DNA from: Schizochytrium sp. CCTCC M209059
Lineage: Eukaryota; Sar; Bigyra; Thraustochytrida; Thraustochytriidae
Length of the DNA: 49,574 bases
NCBI GenBank assembly: GCA_000818945.1
Contig: KN805402.1
Coordinates: 1 to 49,574 of the forward strand
Direction: 5' to 3'
Shown: positions 25,334 through 36,000 of the stretch, piece after piece
Layout of the letters: each line of letters opens with the position of its first letter
How positions within the stretch are numbered: the first letter of the stretch is position 1
Notes under the pieces: generated by a model
The model's database searches: none
Seen by the model: only the letters and a program-made list of their open reading frames with translations
What the model was told of the DNA's origin: nothing
Made by a program: the position numbers and the translations under genes

Positions 25334-27733
25334 GTCAGATTTAAAGAAGAAAAGTATAACGCGACTTTCAACAGAAATTGATTGATTGATTGATTGATTG
25401 ATTATGTGACCTGGGTGTGTGTACCCTAAGCACCCACCCTACATGCAATGCATGCATGCGACACTAACTAAATTACTCCTCTAGGATAAAGTGCGCGTTG
25501 AAATCTTGGATGTCTTGCGCAAGCTCGACAGGCGTTGCTTTAATGGTGGCGTTCCTGAAACGAGTCAGACGAACTTCCCCGTGGTCGTCCATGACGAAAG
25601 TGGAGGCCAGATCTTCCGGTTCATTCACGCGGAGAGCGACACCTAGCCCATGCACCATGAGAAGAGTCTCCCGCGCCTTGTCCACTACGGCCTTCGTGTA
25701 TTGGCTGGGCTTCATAAAGTGACTTTTCAGCGACTCACCCTCCCACGTTGTTGCGACAATAAAGTCCGAAAAGAGGTGGCGACCTCCATAGAGAAACCAA
25801 GGCACGTGCCGCGATCCCCACAGCGGTCGAAGGGTCTCGTACACCTCGATCTCGTTCGTGAAAGCTTGGAGAAGCCTCATCTCTTCTTGTTCGGTTTCGT
25901 CGTCTCGATCACGGTAAGGGTCGATTTCAGGCGTTTTCACAGCGATCAACTGCTGCAGGCCTCCAGTGTTGACGGACATGAGATGGCCGTACGCGTCCGA
26001 ACCCTCCCAGAGGAGATCTTTCATACCCCCATAGTATGGGAAGACCGACTGGTCCAGAGGTAGGGTCTGGCGGAGAAAATTCAGCCGCGCTTCGTCGTCG
26101 CCGTCAGCCGCCGCACCACCATCGCCAGACAACACGTCTGCTGCCACACTACCCGGCTGTCCTGCTGAGACCTGGTGGGTAGCTGCCCCTCTTCCAACGA
26201 TTGCACCTGCTCCTGCGCCTGCACCTGCACCTGCTCCTGCACCTGCTCCTGGGGCGGCGCGTGCTGCCACAATCCGATTGTAAACCTCTCTCCACGCAGG
26301 GAGCAAATTGAGGTTTGCGTTGTTTCCCAGGCTATCAAGGATTGCGCTGTCCAATGTCAGACGGGAACCTTTCGAAGCCTTGAGAACAAGTCTGAAGTAG
26401 GCGAACTTTGGATTCGTAGCTTCGGTGTTGCCGGTACAGTCGTAACCTTTGGTGATTTTCAGGGTGTTGTCCGGCTCCAACTTCAGGAACCAGGTGATGT
26501 TCGTAGTGCTGAGGACGCCAAAGCGGCAAAAGGTTCGCAGCATGTATGCGTAGACCTGACGAATCGGGTAGAGGAGGTCGCGTTTCCTACCTGGTGGAAT
26601 ACTGGTGTCGCGGGTAACACTTTCGGAGAAGCCCACGAGGTCGTGTTCGGCATAGTGGTTATGCAGGCGGTTGGCGATCATCCACGTGGCTTGCTGAGAA
26701 TATGGCTCGTCCTCATCAAAATGTGGATCATTTTCCTCGAGAAACTCGACCGCATCGTTCAGCATATCGTCAAACGTTTCTTCGTAAGGGAACTTGAAAG
26801 GGGACTTGTGCTCATGAGCCAAGATGACATTGTTATCCGCTCTAGTCTCGGTGCCAAACAAGTCCGGCGACAACGCCACGCTATTCTCGGAGTCTAGGAA
26901 CCGTGTCCATAGAGCGTCAGGCCTCGCGCCTCTCACAGTAGGCTGACATCGAGACCAAATTCCGGCTTGCGAAACACATACAAACAGTCTTTGATAAAAT
27001 GGAATTTGAGTAGATCGAGGGCATCTTCCTCGTTCAATCCTATAGGGATTGATTCCTGATCCGCGGTCTCGAAGCGAACTGGAGAAATATGCCTTTCAAA
27101 GATGGCAGCCTCGGTAGGCTCGGGAGCCACATCAGCATCGAAGGTATCCCACAAAACCAACCTGTCGTAGTCAATGCCGATTAATTGACCCCCCGCACCA
27201 GATACAGTCATGCTTTTCTGCAAACTTTCACGTTCTGACTTGGCATCGCGTGAATATCTCGATTGTCTGACATATTCTGTGAAAGCGGAGTGCGCCATGG
27301 GCGTGCGAACAAGCGCGTCGTTGAGCGTGAACGGCGCCGTGTCTCCGCTTGCAGCCATCTTGTCCTTCTTCCTCCCTCCGAGGGAGTAAGTATCTCAATC
27401 GCCTCCCGCCCACGCGTGCTCGCGCGTGCTTGCGCGTGCTTGCGCGTGCTCGCGCGGCCTCCTCGGTGCCGCCGTGCCTTTTTCCGCCCGGCCGCACTGA
27501 CCGAGTTCTGGGTCTGCTCGCCCTGCGTTTGGTTTTGCTTGCGGCGCTGCCCGCCACGGCCGCCCGGTCTGGCCTGGCCTGCGTGCACACCTTGAGAGCT
27601 ACCCAATCGAGCGCGTTGCGCACGTGACACGATTTGTCTCTCGGTCTCCCTCCCTCGTACGTGCATACAACAACGCGTCTTGTCGGGCTCCCTCGCGCGC
27701 TCGGCATGCTCGACTTGTCGGGGGACCCCGTTA
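25007..27733. repeat. Tandem segmental duplication, right copy
   Basis: Direct duplicate of 21985-24833. Most of it is almost identical, but the part encoding the first 140 or so residues of the nuclease/kinase-like protein is clearly more divergent, and a 22-bp segment present at about 23919-23940 is missing near 26945. Confidence 0.9.
25473..27358 (-). pseudogene. PD-(D/E)XK nuclease - kinase-like protein, broken copy
   Basis: This paralogue of the gene at 22451-24355 keeps the same ATG (27358) and same stop position (25473). Relative to the intact copy it lacks 22 bp near 26945. The N-terminal frame therefore ends after 141 residues at 26933 (...FGLDVSLL), while the downstream frame from about 26936 still encodes the RPDALW / AHEHKSP nuclease motifs and the whole kinase-like half with no further stops. 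The downstream frame has no ATG at its beginning. It is called a pseudogene of recent origin, since 480 codons downstream remain open. Expression of the N-terminal 141-residue piece is possible. Confidence 0.75.
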
Positions 27734-27770
27734 AATGAGAGGGAGCAAACAATCATGGGTGTGTGCAGAT

Positions 27771-28260
27771 TTAGTTTGCAGTGGAAGTTGATACCGTAGT
27801 AATGAGCTCGTGATGGATGAATGCGGCGATCTTCGAGCGCAACGACTTTTCGGCGAACAGTAGGCGATCAAGACGTGATGAAGTTTCAATCAAAATAGCA
27901 TCGACGGTGTTCTGCTCCTGTCCGTGGGCTGATGGTGCTGCGGAGTATGCTTGTTTCTTTGCTGGGGTTGAGGTTGCCGAGAGGAGAGCTTCCTCGAGAG
28001 CATCTGCTCCAACGTCTTTCCAGGACGACAGCTGTCTGTGGTCCGAAATGACCTCAACGATGTTAGCCTTGAGTTGAATTAGCTCTGAAAAGATCTCTGG
28101 ATCGTCTGTGTTTGGCGATGGGATTGGACGCACGGCCTCGTTTACCTTGCGTCGTTTACTCAATGGCAGCTCTGGTCTAGGGTTAGGTAGTGGCGCGCGC
28201 GACTGCGGTGTCTTCTGAAGGAGCTCTCGCACAGAAGGCAACAAAAGAGTATCGTCGCCT
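27771..28260 (-). CDS. Partial gene of unknown function, 5' end in assembly gap
   Basis: A minus-strand frame is open from the edge of the N gap to a stop at 27771 (about 162 residues visible). It has coding-like composition: LLLPSVRELLQKTPQSRAP, a basic cluster SKRRKVNEAVRP that could be a nuclear localisation signal, an acidic helix (IFSELIQLKANIVEVISDH) and a C-terminal helix (SSRLDRLLFAEKSLRSKIAA). There is no ATG in the visible part, so the start probably lies in the gap. The family is not recognised. It lies immediately upstream of the duplicated nuclease/kinase-like unit and is on the same strand. Confidence 0.5.
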
Positions 28261-28728
28261 NNNNNNNNNNNNNNNNNNNNNNNNNNNNNNNNNNNNNNNN
28301 NNNNNNNNNNNNNNNNNNNNNNNNNNNNNNNNNNNNNNNNNNNNNNNNNNNNNNNNNNNNNNNNNNNNNNNNNNNNNNNNNNNNNNNNNNNNNNNNNNNN
28401 NNNNNNNNNNNNNNNNNNNNNNNNNNNNNNNNNNNNNNNNNNNNNNNNNNNNNNNNNNNNNNNNNNNNNNNNNNNNNNNNNNNNNNNNNNNNNNNNNNNN
28501 NNNNNNNNNNNNNNNNNNNNNNNNNNNNNNNNNNNNNNNNNNNNNNNNNNNNNNNNNNNNNNNNNNNNNNNNNNNNNNNNNNNNNNNNNNNNNNNNNNNN
28601 NNNNNNNNNNNNNNNNNNNNNNNNNNNNNNNNNNNNNNNNNNNNNNNNNNNNNNNNNNNNNNNNNNNNNNNNNNNNNNNNNNNNNNNNNNNNNNNNNNNN
28701 NNNNNNNNNNNNNNNNNNNNNNNNNNNN
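28261..28728. other. Assembly gap (468 N)
   Basis: Unresolved bases. The right edge is a CTTTTG repeat, so the gap probably spans a simple-repeat tract. Confidence 1.
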
Positions 28729-28735
28729 CGTGTGA

Positions 28736-28768
28736 TTGCTTTTGCTTTTGCTTTTGCTTTTGTTTTCT
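28736..28768. repeat. (CTTTTG)n hexanucleotide at gap edge
   Basis: Four to five CTTTTG units immediately right of the N gap; the array may continue inside it. Confidence 0.85.
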
Positions 28769-28787
28769 ACTGGCTTTTGTTTCTTGC

Positions 28788-29654
28788 TTATGTATGCTGA
28801 TTCTGAGTTGACCTGAATGCGTTTAGTGCTGGGGAGTATATAGTGAACCCTGTCAAGACTGCTTGCCACATCTGGTGAAAGAGCCAACATCCCAGACTCT
28901 CTCCGTCATACTCGCTGATTTGTTTCAACAAAAGTGATTCTAATCCCATCGGTATCATTTTAGTGGCGGCGTAGAGACTCATTGCAACTTCCACAACGTT
29001 CAGAATGGCGATAACAAAAGATGCTTGCCAGCGGACATTCCGAGCAAAGTTAATGCCCACTTCCCACACTAGGAACCCGTGGTTTTTGTTGCACAGCAAC
29101 TGGCGAATAAGGGTGTGTAAAGTGCCAGTGAGTGCGAAGGCGCACACGAATTCAAACACTACGCTTGCATTTTCGGTCAATACAAACTTCACACCGGAGC
29201 CTTCTTCCTCAGGAAGGACTGTGTTGAAAAAAATGAGACAGAAAAGAATAAAAAAGAAGGGCGCGCCTGCTGGGACATCTTTTTCACCGATGCTTGTCGA
29301 TAAGGAGTCGAACGCGGGCCTGATAGTATGATAGGCATCGGGATAATAGAAAAAGGGTTCAATCTTCGTGCGACCATCAAATGTAGATATTACGAACAGG
29401 ATACAAATCGCCAAGAGAATGACTAGGCCTCGCAGCGAGCAATACCATCTTCTAGCTTCCTCAAATAGCACTAGCTTCAGGACTGACGCGCAATGAACAA
29501 TAAGCTCTAGTAAAATACCTCTTTGTTATAAGTTGTCTTTGCTGTCACCTACGGACGCAGGCTCTTCCACTGTCACGTCTTCCTCTGTCACGATTTCTTC
29601 GGCGTCCACAACCATGCGCGCGACTGGGATGTTGTCTGGCGAATAGATTGTCAT
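28788..29654 (-). CDS. Multi-pass membrane protein of unknown function, two exons
   Basis: Exon 1 (29654-29549) encodes MTIYSPDNIPVARMVVDAEE followed by an acidic stretch ending EEPASV. A 66-nt intron (29548-29483, GTGACA...GTCAG, with TTATAAC as branch-like site) joins at phase 1 to exon 2 (29482-28788), giving about 266 residues. Exon 2 alone has no ATG, so the splice supplies the start. The product has about five hydrophobic segments: GLVILLAICILFVIST, APFFFILFCLIFFNTV, SVVFEFVCAFALTGTLHTLI, ASFVIAILNVVEVAMSL, and a weaker one near the C-terminus. The N-terminal acidic tail would be cytosolic. No family is recognised; it may be lineage-specific. Splicing is predicted from phase agreement and consensus only. 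Confidence 0.55.
29483..29548 (-). other. Predicted 66-nt intron in membrane-protein gene
   Basis: GTGACA donor after TAG, GCGCGTCAG acceptor, TTATAAC branch-like motif. The join keeps the frame (split Val codon) and links an ATG-bearing acidic exon to the membrane-spanning exon. Confidence 0.5.
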
Positions 29655-30975
29655 GCTTGTTTCACCCGCTCCTTCTTCGCTCGTCTGCTGCCTGCTGCTT
29701 AGTCTGGTCTAGCTCCTTGTATTCAGTAGATGGCGCCTTTGCTTCGTTTGGTGTTTGGTGTGTGGTGTTTGGTGTTTGGTACCCGGTCGACTTTCCCGCT
29801 TGGCGCTTCCAACGAACCTCTTTCAGGCGCCCCGTCCCTCCGCACCTCAGGATGTGGTTGAGTGCCACGCTTTTTTCTTCTACTCACTCTCCAGCTCGCG
29901 ACCTTTCCGAAGGTATCAGGTAGCTTTGAAAACCTTTTGGTGTGGCTAATGCTAGGGTTGTTGACACCAAGGACGGAAAAACCCTGTTCAGCAGCTTTAT
30001 CGGATCTCCGAGGCCCTTTTGCCGACCCCTTACGGCTTTGTGCCGCGGGGTGCAGCCTACCGCGCATTTGCGCGGGGTGATTTCTTGTCGAGGCCTAAAG
30101 CCCGTCATCGTGACACGGGACACGGAAAATTGATTTTCTTGCTGGCTCCGTTTTCGATTCTGGTCTTGCTTCATCGATTCAAGCGCACGCCCAAGCCATC
30201 TAGGCAGTCAGCCCACAGAGAACATTCGCATCGTGTCACGCATTTTGCCGTGTCAGTTTAAGGGAAATCAGGCTAGACCTTTTCCCCCTCCAAAGTTAAA
30301 TATTGTTGCACGCCTTATATCACGCGCGACCATACTTGAAAATGCACATTTGTACGAGCGCACGTCTGCGTCTCTCACGCCTCTCGATCAGAATAAGGGG
30401 GCTTGTAACGTCACGACGTGCGGCAACGGAAGCGTGCTTGAAGTCGCGCTAGAGAATTTCGTCGAGCACAAGACTGACCAAGCAAGAATGGGAATAGCTC
30501 CCGAGCCAGCTGTTCATTCAATACAATTTCTGCAGAAGACATCGAAATGCATGTATGCTCTGCTCTCCCGCGTGCCTTGATCGCTCCAAGAGCGTCCTGC
30601 AGATGCTCTGCTTTTCATGCTTTCCACTGTCACACGATCTCTCCCTTTAGTACGTAGTACGTACGTCCGTGGGTCTCAGATCGTCGAGAGTCAATAACGA
30701 ATCGCGGATCACGCACAGAGCAGTCTGCCGGCGCGAGAGCGCGGATCTGCGCGGCGCCGGGGAGAGCGAGGAGGAGAAGGAGAGGGCGAAGGAGGCGGGC
30801 GCGCGGCCCTGCGCCGAGGAAGCGCGGACGACCCCGGGCTACGTTGGAGCGAAGCGAGGTCGGGCGCGCCCCTGAAGCTCAAAATTGCGAAATTTCCTGC
30901 GAGCGAGCGCGGGCGCGTGCCGGGAAAGGCGGGCGGGCGTGTAGACGGCGGCGCGGCGTGTACGAGGCGGGGACG
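29655..30975. other. Intergenic region
   Basis: No gene is recognised in 1.3 kb. A TTTGGTGTGTGGTG-type repeat lies at about 29747-29780, a TACGTAGTACGTACGT palindromic tract at about 30650-30667, and a GC-rich leader precedes the PHAF1 gene. Open frames here have no domain-like features. Confidence 0.5.
30650..30667. promoter_or_regulatory. TACGTA palindromic tract upstream of the PHAF1 homologue
   Basis: Overlapping TACGTA and GTAC units (AGTACGTAGTACGTACGT). Similar ACTACGTA elements lie upstream of threonine synthase. A binding site is only a possibility. Confidence 0.3.
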
Positions 30976-32499
30976 ATGAGCGGCGAGCTGATGGAGATCG
31001 TCCCGGGCGAGCGCGTGGGCCACTTCGTGCTGGGCATGGGCGTGAACGACGCCCTGGCGGTATTGCGGCACCAGTTCGTGCCACAGCGCCCGCGTGTACG
31101 CGTGATCTATGCCCTCAAGCAGCCGCTAGAAAAGGACATCGTCCTTCGCGTGGAGGATCTCGGTCTCCAACTTCGCTTTGAACCGTCGACGCAGCGGCTA
31201 CGCATGATTGACATCTTTGAGGTTTCTCGCATCACCCTCGCCTATGCCGGCACTATCTTCGGAGCGCAGGACGCGGCTCGATCAAAGTTCATCAATCTGT
31301 ACAAAGTTTTCGGCCCGACTTATCCGGGCACTCTCGACAGCTACAATGGGCTATACTTTTTACGGTACACGGGAATTTGCCTCATGTTTCCCATTCCGGT
31401 CGAGTTCCAGCACCTTTTCCATAGCGAGTCCAAGGAGCTCCCTCTCGAGCTGCCCAACGGAAGCTCGCCACTGGTGCATCGCCTCATGATCTTTGCTGGA
31501 AACGACGAGCGAGCCCCAGAGCTTGTTGCGAAGCCTCGCGCCCAGGACATGGCCATGTTGCGACCTGAAATCTTGCTCACCACGCTTGGCCGTACGTACC
31601 TCGAGGAGGTCCGCTTTCACATTGGCAACCCTGCGCAAGGTCTACCAACGCGAATTGTCTTTCCTCAGCGCAAAGGGGAGCTTGAGATCGGTTCCTCATT
31701 GCAAGACGTCATTTTCGAGCTTGGGGAACCTTCTCGGGTCTACTTCAAGCAAGACAAACGCATGCAGATTCACGCCGTCGAAAATGCTACGCCCGAAGGT
31801 GTTTCGCAGCACGGAGGCGGCGTCGCTGGCTCTTCGGGGCGCCGCAGAGCCTCCGAGGGTGGCAAGGCTGCAGAGGCAGGCCACGAACACTTTATTGAAT
31901 CCAAGACGACTGGAACAGGAACTGCTGGCTCCGACATAGCGGACTTTCATCGGCCAGAGTCTCCAAATCTCGGCGGTGCTTCTGCCGCCGCTGCGCGCAT
32001 GCAGCGTGATGCAGAGGCCTGTTTTGAGCCCACAGACTACTTTTTAAACTACTTTGGTCTTGGTCTGGACCTCCTCATGGATGGACGCACGCATCTTGTG
32101 CGAAAGGTCATTGCGCATACCAATTTTCCTGGCCACGTCGCCTTTTCACAGTACAACAAATGTGATTTTCGGGTCATTTACAGCAAGCGACGCGATTCAG
32201 CTGCTGCCACTGCTGCTGCTGCCACTGCTGCTGCTGCCACTGCTGCTGCTGCTGCTGCTGCTCCTGCTGCTGCTGCTACCGGCGGCGCCGCATCCGCAAA
32301 CAAGCGCGAGAGCGTTATCATCACCTCGGATATGCGTTTCACCGACGTCCAATCCCTTCTTGGACCCTGCGGACGTCCCATGATTCATGATAGCGGCGTT
32401 GCCGCCAACCCCTTTGGTGCATCATACCTTTACGCGTATCAGGGTTGTGTATTTGAGGTGATGCGGAGCGGCCACATTGCTGCGATCACGATTTTCTGA
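30976..32499 (+). CDS. PHAF1 / UPF0183 family protein (phagophore assembly factor 1, MYTHO)
   Basis: The 507-residue protein matches animal C16orf70/PHAF1 along its length: ELMEIVPGERVGHFVLGMGV at the start, VRVIYALKQPLEKDIVL, LQLRFEPSTQRLRMIDI, FGPTYPGTLDSYNGLYFLRY, LGEPSRVYFKQDKRMQIH, DYFLNYFGLGLDLLMDGRTH, HTNFPGHVAFSQYNKCDF and the ending NPFGASYLYAYQGCVFEVMR then HIAAITIF. PHAF1 is recruited to the forming autophagosome through phosphoinositide-binding PROPPIN proteins in animals; the same role here is inference. Two lineage-specific inserts stand out: a Gly/Ser-rich region (about 275-340) and an Ala-rich run (about 410-435) encoded by GCT/GCC repeats. The Met at 30976 aligns with the family N-terminus; the open frame upstream is GC-rich leader. 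Confidence 0.93.
   Translation: MSGELMEIVPGERVGHFVLGMGVNDALAVLRHQFVPQRPRVRVIYALKQPLEKDIVLRVEDLGLQLRFEPSTQRLRMIDIFEVSRITLAYAGTIFGAQDAARSKFINLYKVFGPTYPGTLDSYNGLYFLRYTGICLMFPIPVEFQHLFHSESKELPLELPNGSSPLVHRLMIFAGNDERAPELVAKPRAQDMAMLRPEILLTTLGRTYLEEVRFHIGNPAQGLPTRIVFPQRKGELEIGSSLQDVIFELGEPSRVYFKQDKRMQIHAVENATPEGVSQHGGGVAGSSGRRRASEGGKAAEAGHEHFIESKTTGTGTAGSDIADFHRPESPNLGGASAAAARMQRDAEACFEPTDYFLNYFGLGLDLLMDGRTHLVRKVIAHTNFPGHVAFSQYNKCDFRVIYSKRRDSAAATAAAATAAAATAAAAAAAPAAAATGGAASANKRESVIITSDMRFTDVQSLLGPCGRPMIHDSGVAANPFGASYLYAYQGCVFEVMRSGHIAAITIF
32200..32278. repeat. Ala-coding GCT/GCC repeat in the PHAF1 homologue
   Basis: GCTGCTGCTGCCACT units encode AAAT repeats, then a pure Ala run. The insert falls between conserved blocks of the family. 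Confidence 0.9.
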
Positions 32500-33083
32500 A
32501 CAGGAGAAAAAGGAAAAAGCAGACACCCTGATAGTGTACATACCAATTTAGATTTTTTTTTTTTTAATCATTCCCGAACCTCAATTATTTCTTCTCTGCT
32601 TGTTGCTCCTCGTGGTCTCTGAAAATACTTGTGGGCTTTCCATGCATGAATTTTGGGGCATCATTGGGTGGGTACATATTTTATTGCATATGCGAACACC
32701 AACGCACACGCACATCACACAGTTCTTCTACGCCGTGATGGATGATGGATGGTCATATCGAGATCCCAGCCGTTCGTTGATCTGCGCGCATACTAGGTAG
32801 CTGTCCCATGCAAGGCGCTCTCGATTGATCCGTTGAAGGTGTGTACCCAACTTATTGAGCCTAGAGAAAGCAGTAGTTCCCGTCGTAGACGCTTTGCGTG
32901 CACGCGTGAAAAGAGAAAGGCCTAAAGTCTCGGTTCTGTACCAAGGGCAGCGGAACCCACAAACAAGTGGCGGCGGCGGCGGCGGCGGCGGCGGCGTCGC
33001 GCAGCGGCGTGGCGAGCGACCGCGAGGTGCCCGGCAGTTGCGAGTTGGGAGTCGGCAGCGGCGGCACGAGGGGCACATACACG
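32500..33083. other. Intergenic region and 5' leader
   Basis: No gene is seen. A T-run follows the PHAF1 homologue (about 32552-32565), and a GGC repeat (about 32968-32996) lies in the leader of the coiled-coil gene. Confidence 0.5.
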
Positions 33084-36000
33084 ATGGTGACGATGCTGTC
33101 GCCGGGCAAACGGCGGCGCAAGCGAGCCGTCGCGGCAACCCCGCAAGGCGGCAGCAAGGGGGACGGTCTCAAGCTCAACGAAAGCGAAAGCGAAAGCAAG
33201 AGCAAGAGCGAGAGCGAGAGTGACGACGTCATCACGGGGAATGAGCTCTGCAAGAAAGAAACAAGTCAGAGCGCCTTGCCTCGCGCAACACCGACCTTGT
33301 TCGGCACAGAGGCCAAATCTGAGATCGAGAGAGATGGTGAGAACGCCATCAACGCGCTTGCGAGCCTTCGCGCGAGCGTAAACGCTGACAACATTGAAGA
33401 ACGCGACGCCGTTCTCGAAACGCTCGAGAGGAAGAAGGACATATTTGACCAGCTTTGGAAGGGCATCGCAGCGCTACAAAACGGAGAGGGTGAGTCTGCC
33501 ACGGCTTGGAAGTCAAAACTTCGTGAGCTCAACGAAGCCAAACAGAGCATCGCAGCGCTCAAAGAGGATAATGAGTCTCTTCGTCGCGATAAAAACGCTC
33601 TTGGTGCAGAGCGAGATCGCCTCGCCTCCGATGCCCAAATGAAAGGCAAGCAAGCGGCGAAGCTCGGCGCCGAGCTTGCAGAGCATCGTGAGTCCGCGCA
33701 GCGCATTATTCGCGAGCTCGAAGATTCACGAAAACACGTTCAGGCGCAGTATCGAGAGCTCAAGCAAGAGGAAGAAAAGCACCGTCTCGTGGCCGAAAAA
33801 CGCGCCGTCGATCTCAAAGAGATTCGCCGACAAGCCGAGCTTCTCGGGACGGACCTCAAAGATAAGGAAACCCAGCTCGCCGCTCTCGAGCCCGCGCGCA
33901 AACAGCTCGAGGAAAAGGTCGCGCTGTTGCAAAAACAAGTCGAAAGCCAAAACAAGAGTCACGAGGAAACCACCTCTCATCTCGCCGAGATCAGCCAGGA
34001 AAATTGGGCGCTCAAAGACAAAGTCAAGGACCTCGAGAACAACCTCGAGAACGCTGATGCCGCGTCACGCGCCGCAAAAGCAAAACTGACTCAAGTTGAG
34101 GAAGAGCACGCTCAGCACGACGAGCGATCCAAAGCGTTATACGATGAACTTGCTACCAAGCTCAAGCGGACAGAAGAACGGGCTTCCGAGTCTCGCACAG
34201 CGGCCGAGGAACACAGCGCCAAGCTCGAAGATCACGTCAAGGCGCTGCAAGCACAGCTTGCAGGTGCTCAGGAGGAGGCGCAGGCCACACGAAGTCAGCT
34301 ACAGGACATGGAAACAAAAATGCGAGCTGCAAACGCAGATGCAGACAAACAGCTTGAAAGCATGCGCCTGGCAATGCGCCAAGTCCAGGACAAGCATCTG
34401 CAAGACGTCATTCGCTTCGACGAGCAGCGGAAAAAACTTGAAACGGAGCTCAGCAATGAGGAGGCTCGAGTTGAGGCGCTGAACAAGGAGATGAACTCGC
34501 AAAAGGAGACCTTGAAGAAGGTCGAGGCAGTCCGAAACAGCGAGGCCCGCGAACGCGAGGCTTGGACCGCCGGCGTTGAAAAGGAATTTGAAGAAAAGGC
34601 CAAGACGCTCCTCGCAGAGCATGCCGTCGAGGTGAACGAGCTGAAAACCAAGCTGGCAGAGGCAAAGGCCGCAATTCGTAACGAAGCGCGAGAGGCTCAG
34701 CGGTACAAGAATACCTTGGCTAAGGCCGCAAAAGAAGAGCACGACAAGCTCCGCAAGCAGGTTCACAAGGCGCGTCATGAGCTCCAGCAGACCATCTCCA
34801 AGCTTGAGGCATCTGAAAAAGGACGAGCCGAGGCACAAAGTCTCCTCAAAACGAGCGTGGCGCAGCGAGAACTGGCCGAACGCGACGCGGCTTCACGAGA
34901 GCAAGAGGCTCAGCGCGCTCTCGTCGAGCTCCAACACCTCATCACCACCAAGGAAACCGGTCACGCGCAAGATTGCGACAGGCTTCGCGCAGAAACTGAA
35001 AAACAACGCGCCCACGTCAAGGCTCTCGAGGTTGAGAAGCGCGACCTGCTCATGGACTGCAAACGTCTCAATGACGAAATGCAAGATGCCGTGGATTCCT
35101 CAGAAAAGTCACGCAAGCACGCAGATGACCTCGAAGAGAAGAACGAACGACTTCTTGCCGAGCTCCAGCAGGCTCGAGACGAGCTTCAAACTGTAGAGGA
35201 AAATGCCGAAAAGGCGTCGGAGAGTCTGCAGCAGGAGATCGATGAGCATGTCTCGAGCCGCGCCGCTGCCCTGGCTGCAGGCGAAGCCCTTCGCGCCGAA
35301 TTACGCAAGGTCCAAAAGGAAGCTGCAGAACGTGTAGCAGCGTTTTCCGGTAAGGCGTCAAAGCTTGAAGACGAGCTTGCGTCTCTGCGCGACGCGCTCA
35401 AGGGCAAAGACGAGGCATTTGTTGCAGCTGAAAGCCAGGCCAAAGGGGACAAGGTCAAGCTTGCTCAGATCGAAGCTGAACGAGAAAAACTTGAGGCAGC
35501 ACACGCGCAGGAGCTCGCAAACCTCCTGGCCCAGGCAGACCGCGCGGAAACCGAGGCAAGTCAGGCCAAGTCGATCGCCGAGAAGGCACAAGCTCGCGCA
35601 GAAAACGCAGAAGCGGATCTTGAAGCATTTCGACGAAGCGAGACGACAGCCACCGCGGAAGTGAAAAGACAAACTCAGACGATCCAAGGACTCGAAAAAT
35701 CGAAACAGGAGATCCTCGAACGTCTCACAGCTGATCAGGAGTCAATGCGGCTTCTCAGACTTGAGCTCACGCGCAGAAAACAGGACATGGCCGAAACGCA
35801 GCAAGAACTTGCTGCTGCGCGAGCAGAAGTGTCCGATATTGACCGGAGACACCAATCTCGCGAAGGTCGTTTGCTCGAAGAGCTCGAAACGCTCAAGACA
35901 GAACTTCACGCGCTTCGAGCCGACAAGGAACAAGCGCGTAAGACCGAAAATACCTTGCAGGCGCAGCTCACCTCATTGCGAGTCTCTTCGGACCAGTCGC

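Noticed and set aside
29723..30067. Minus-strand frame rich in Arg/Lys/Ser near the gap
   Set aside because: It covers a GTGTTTGGT repeat and has no start context or motif; treated as intergenic.
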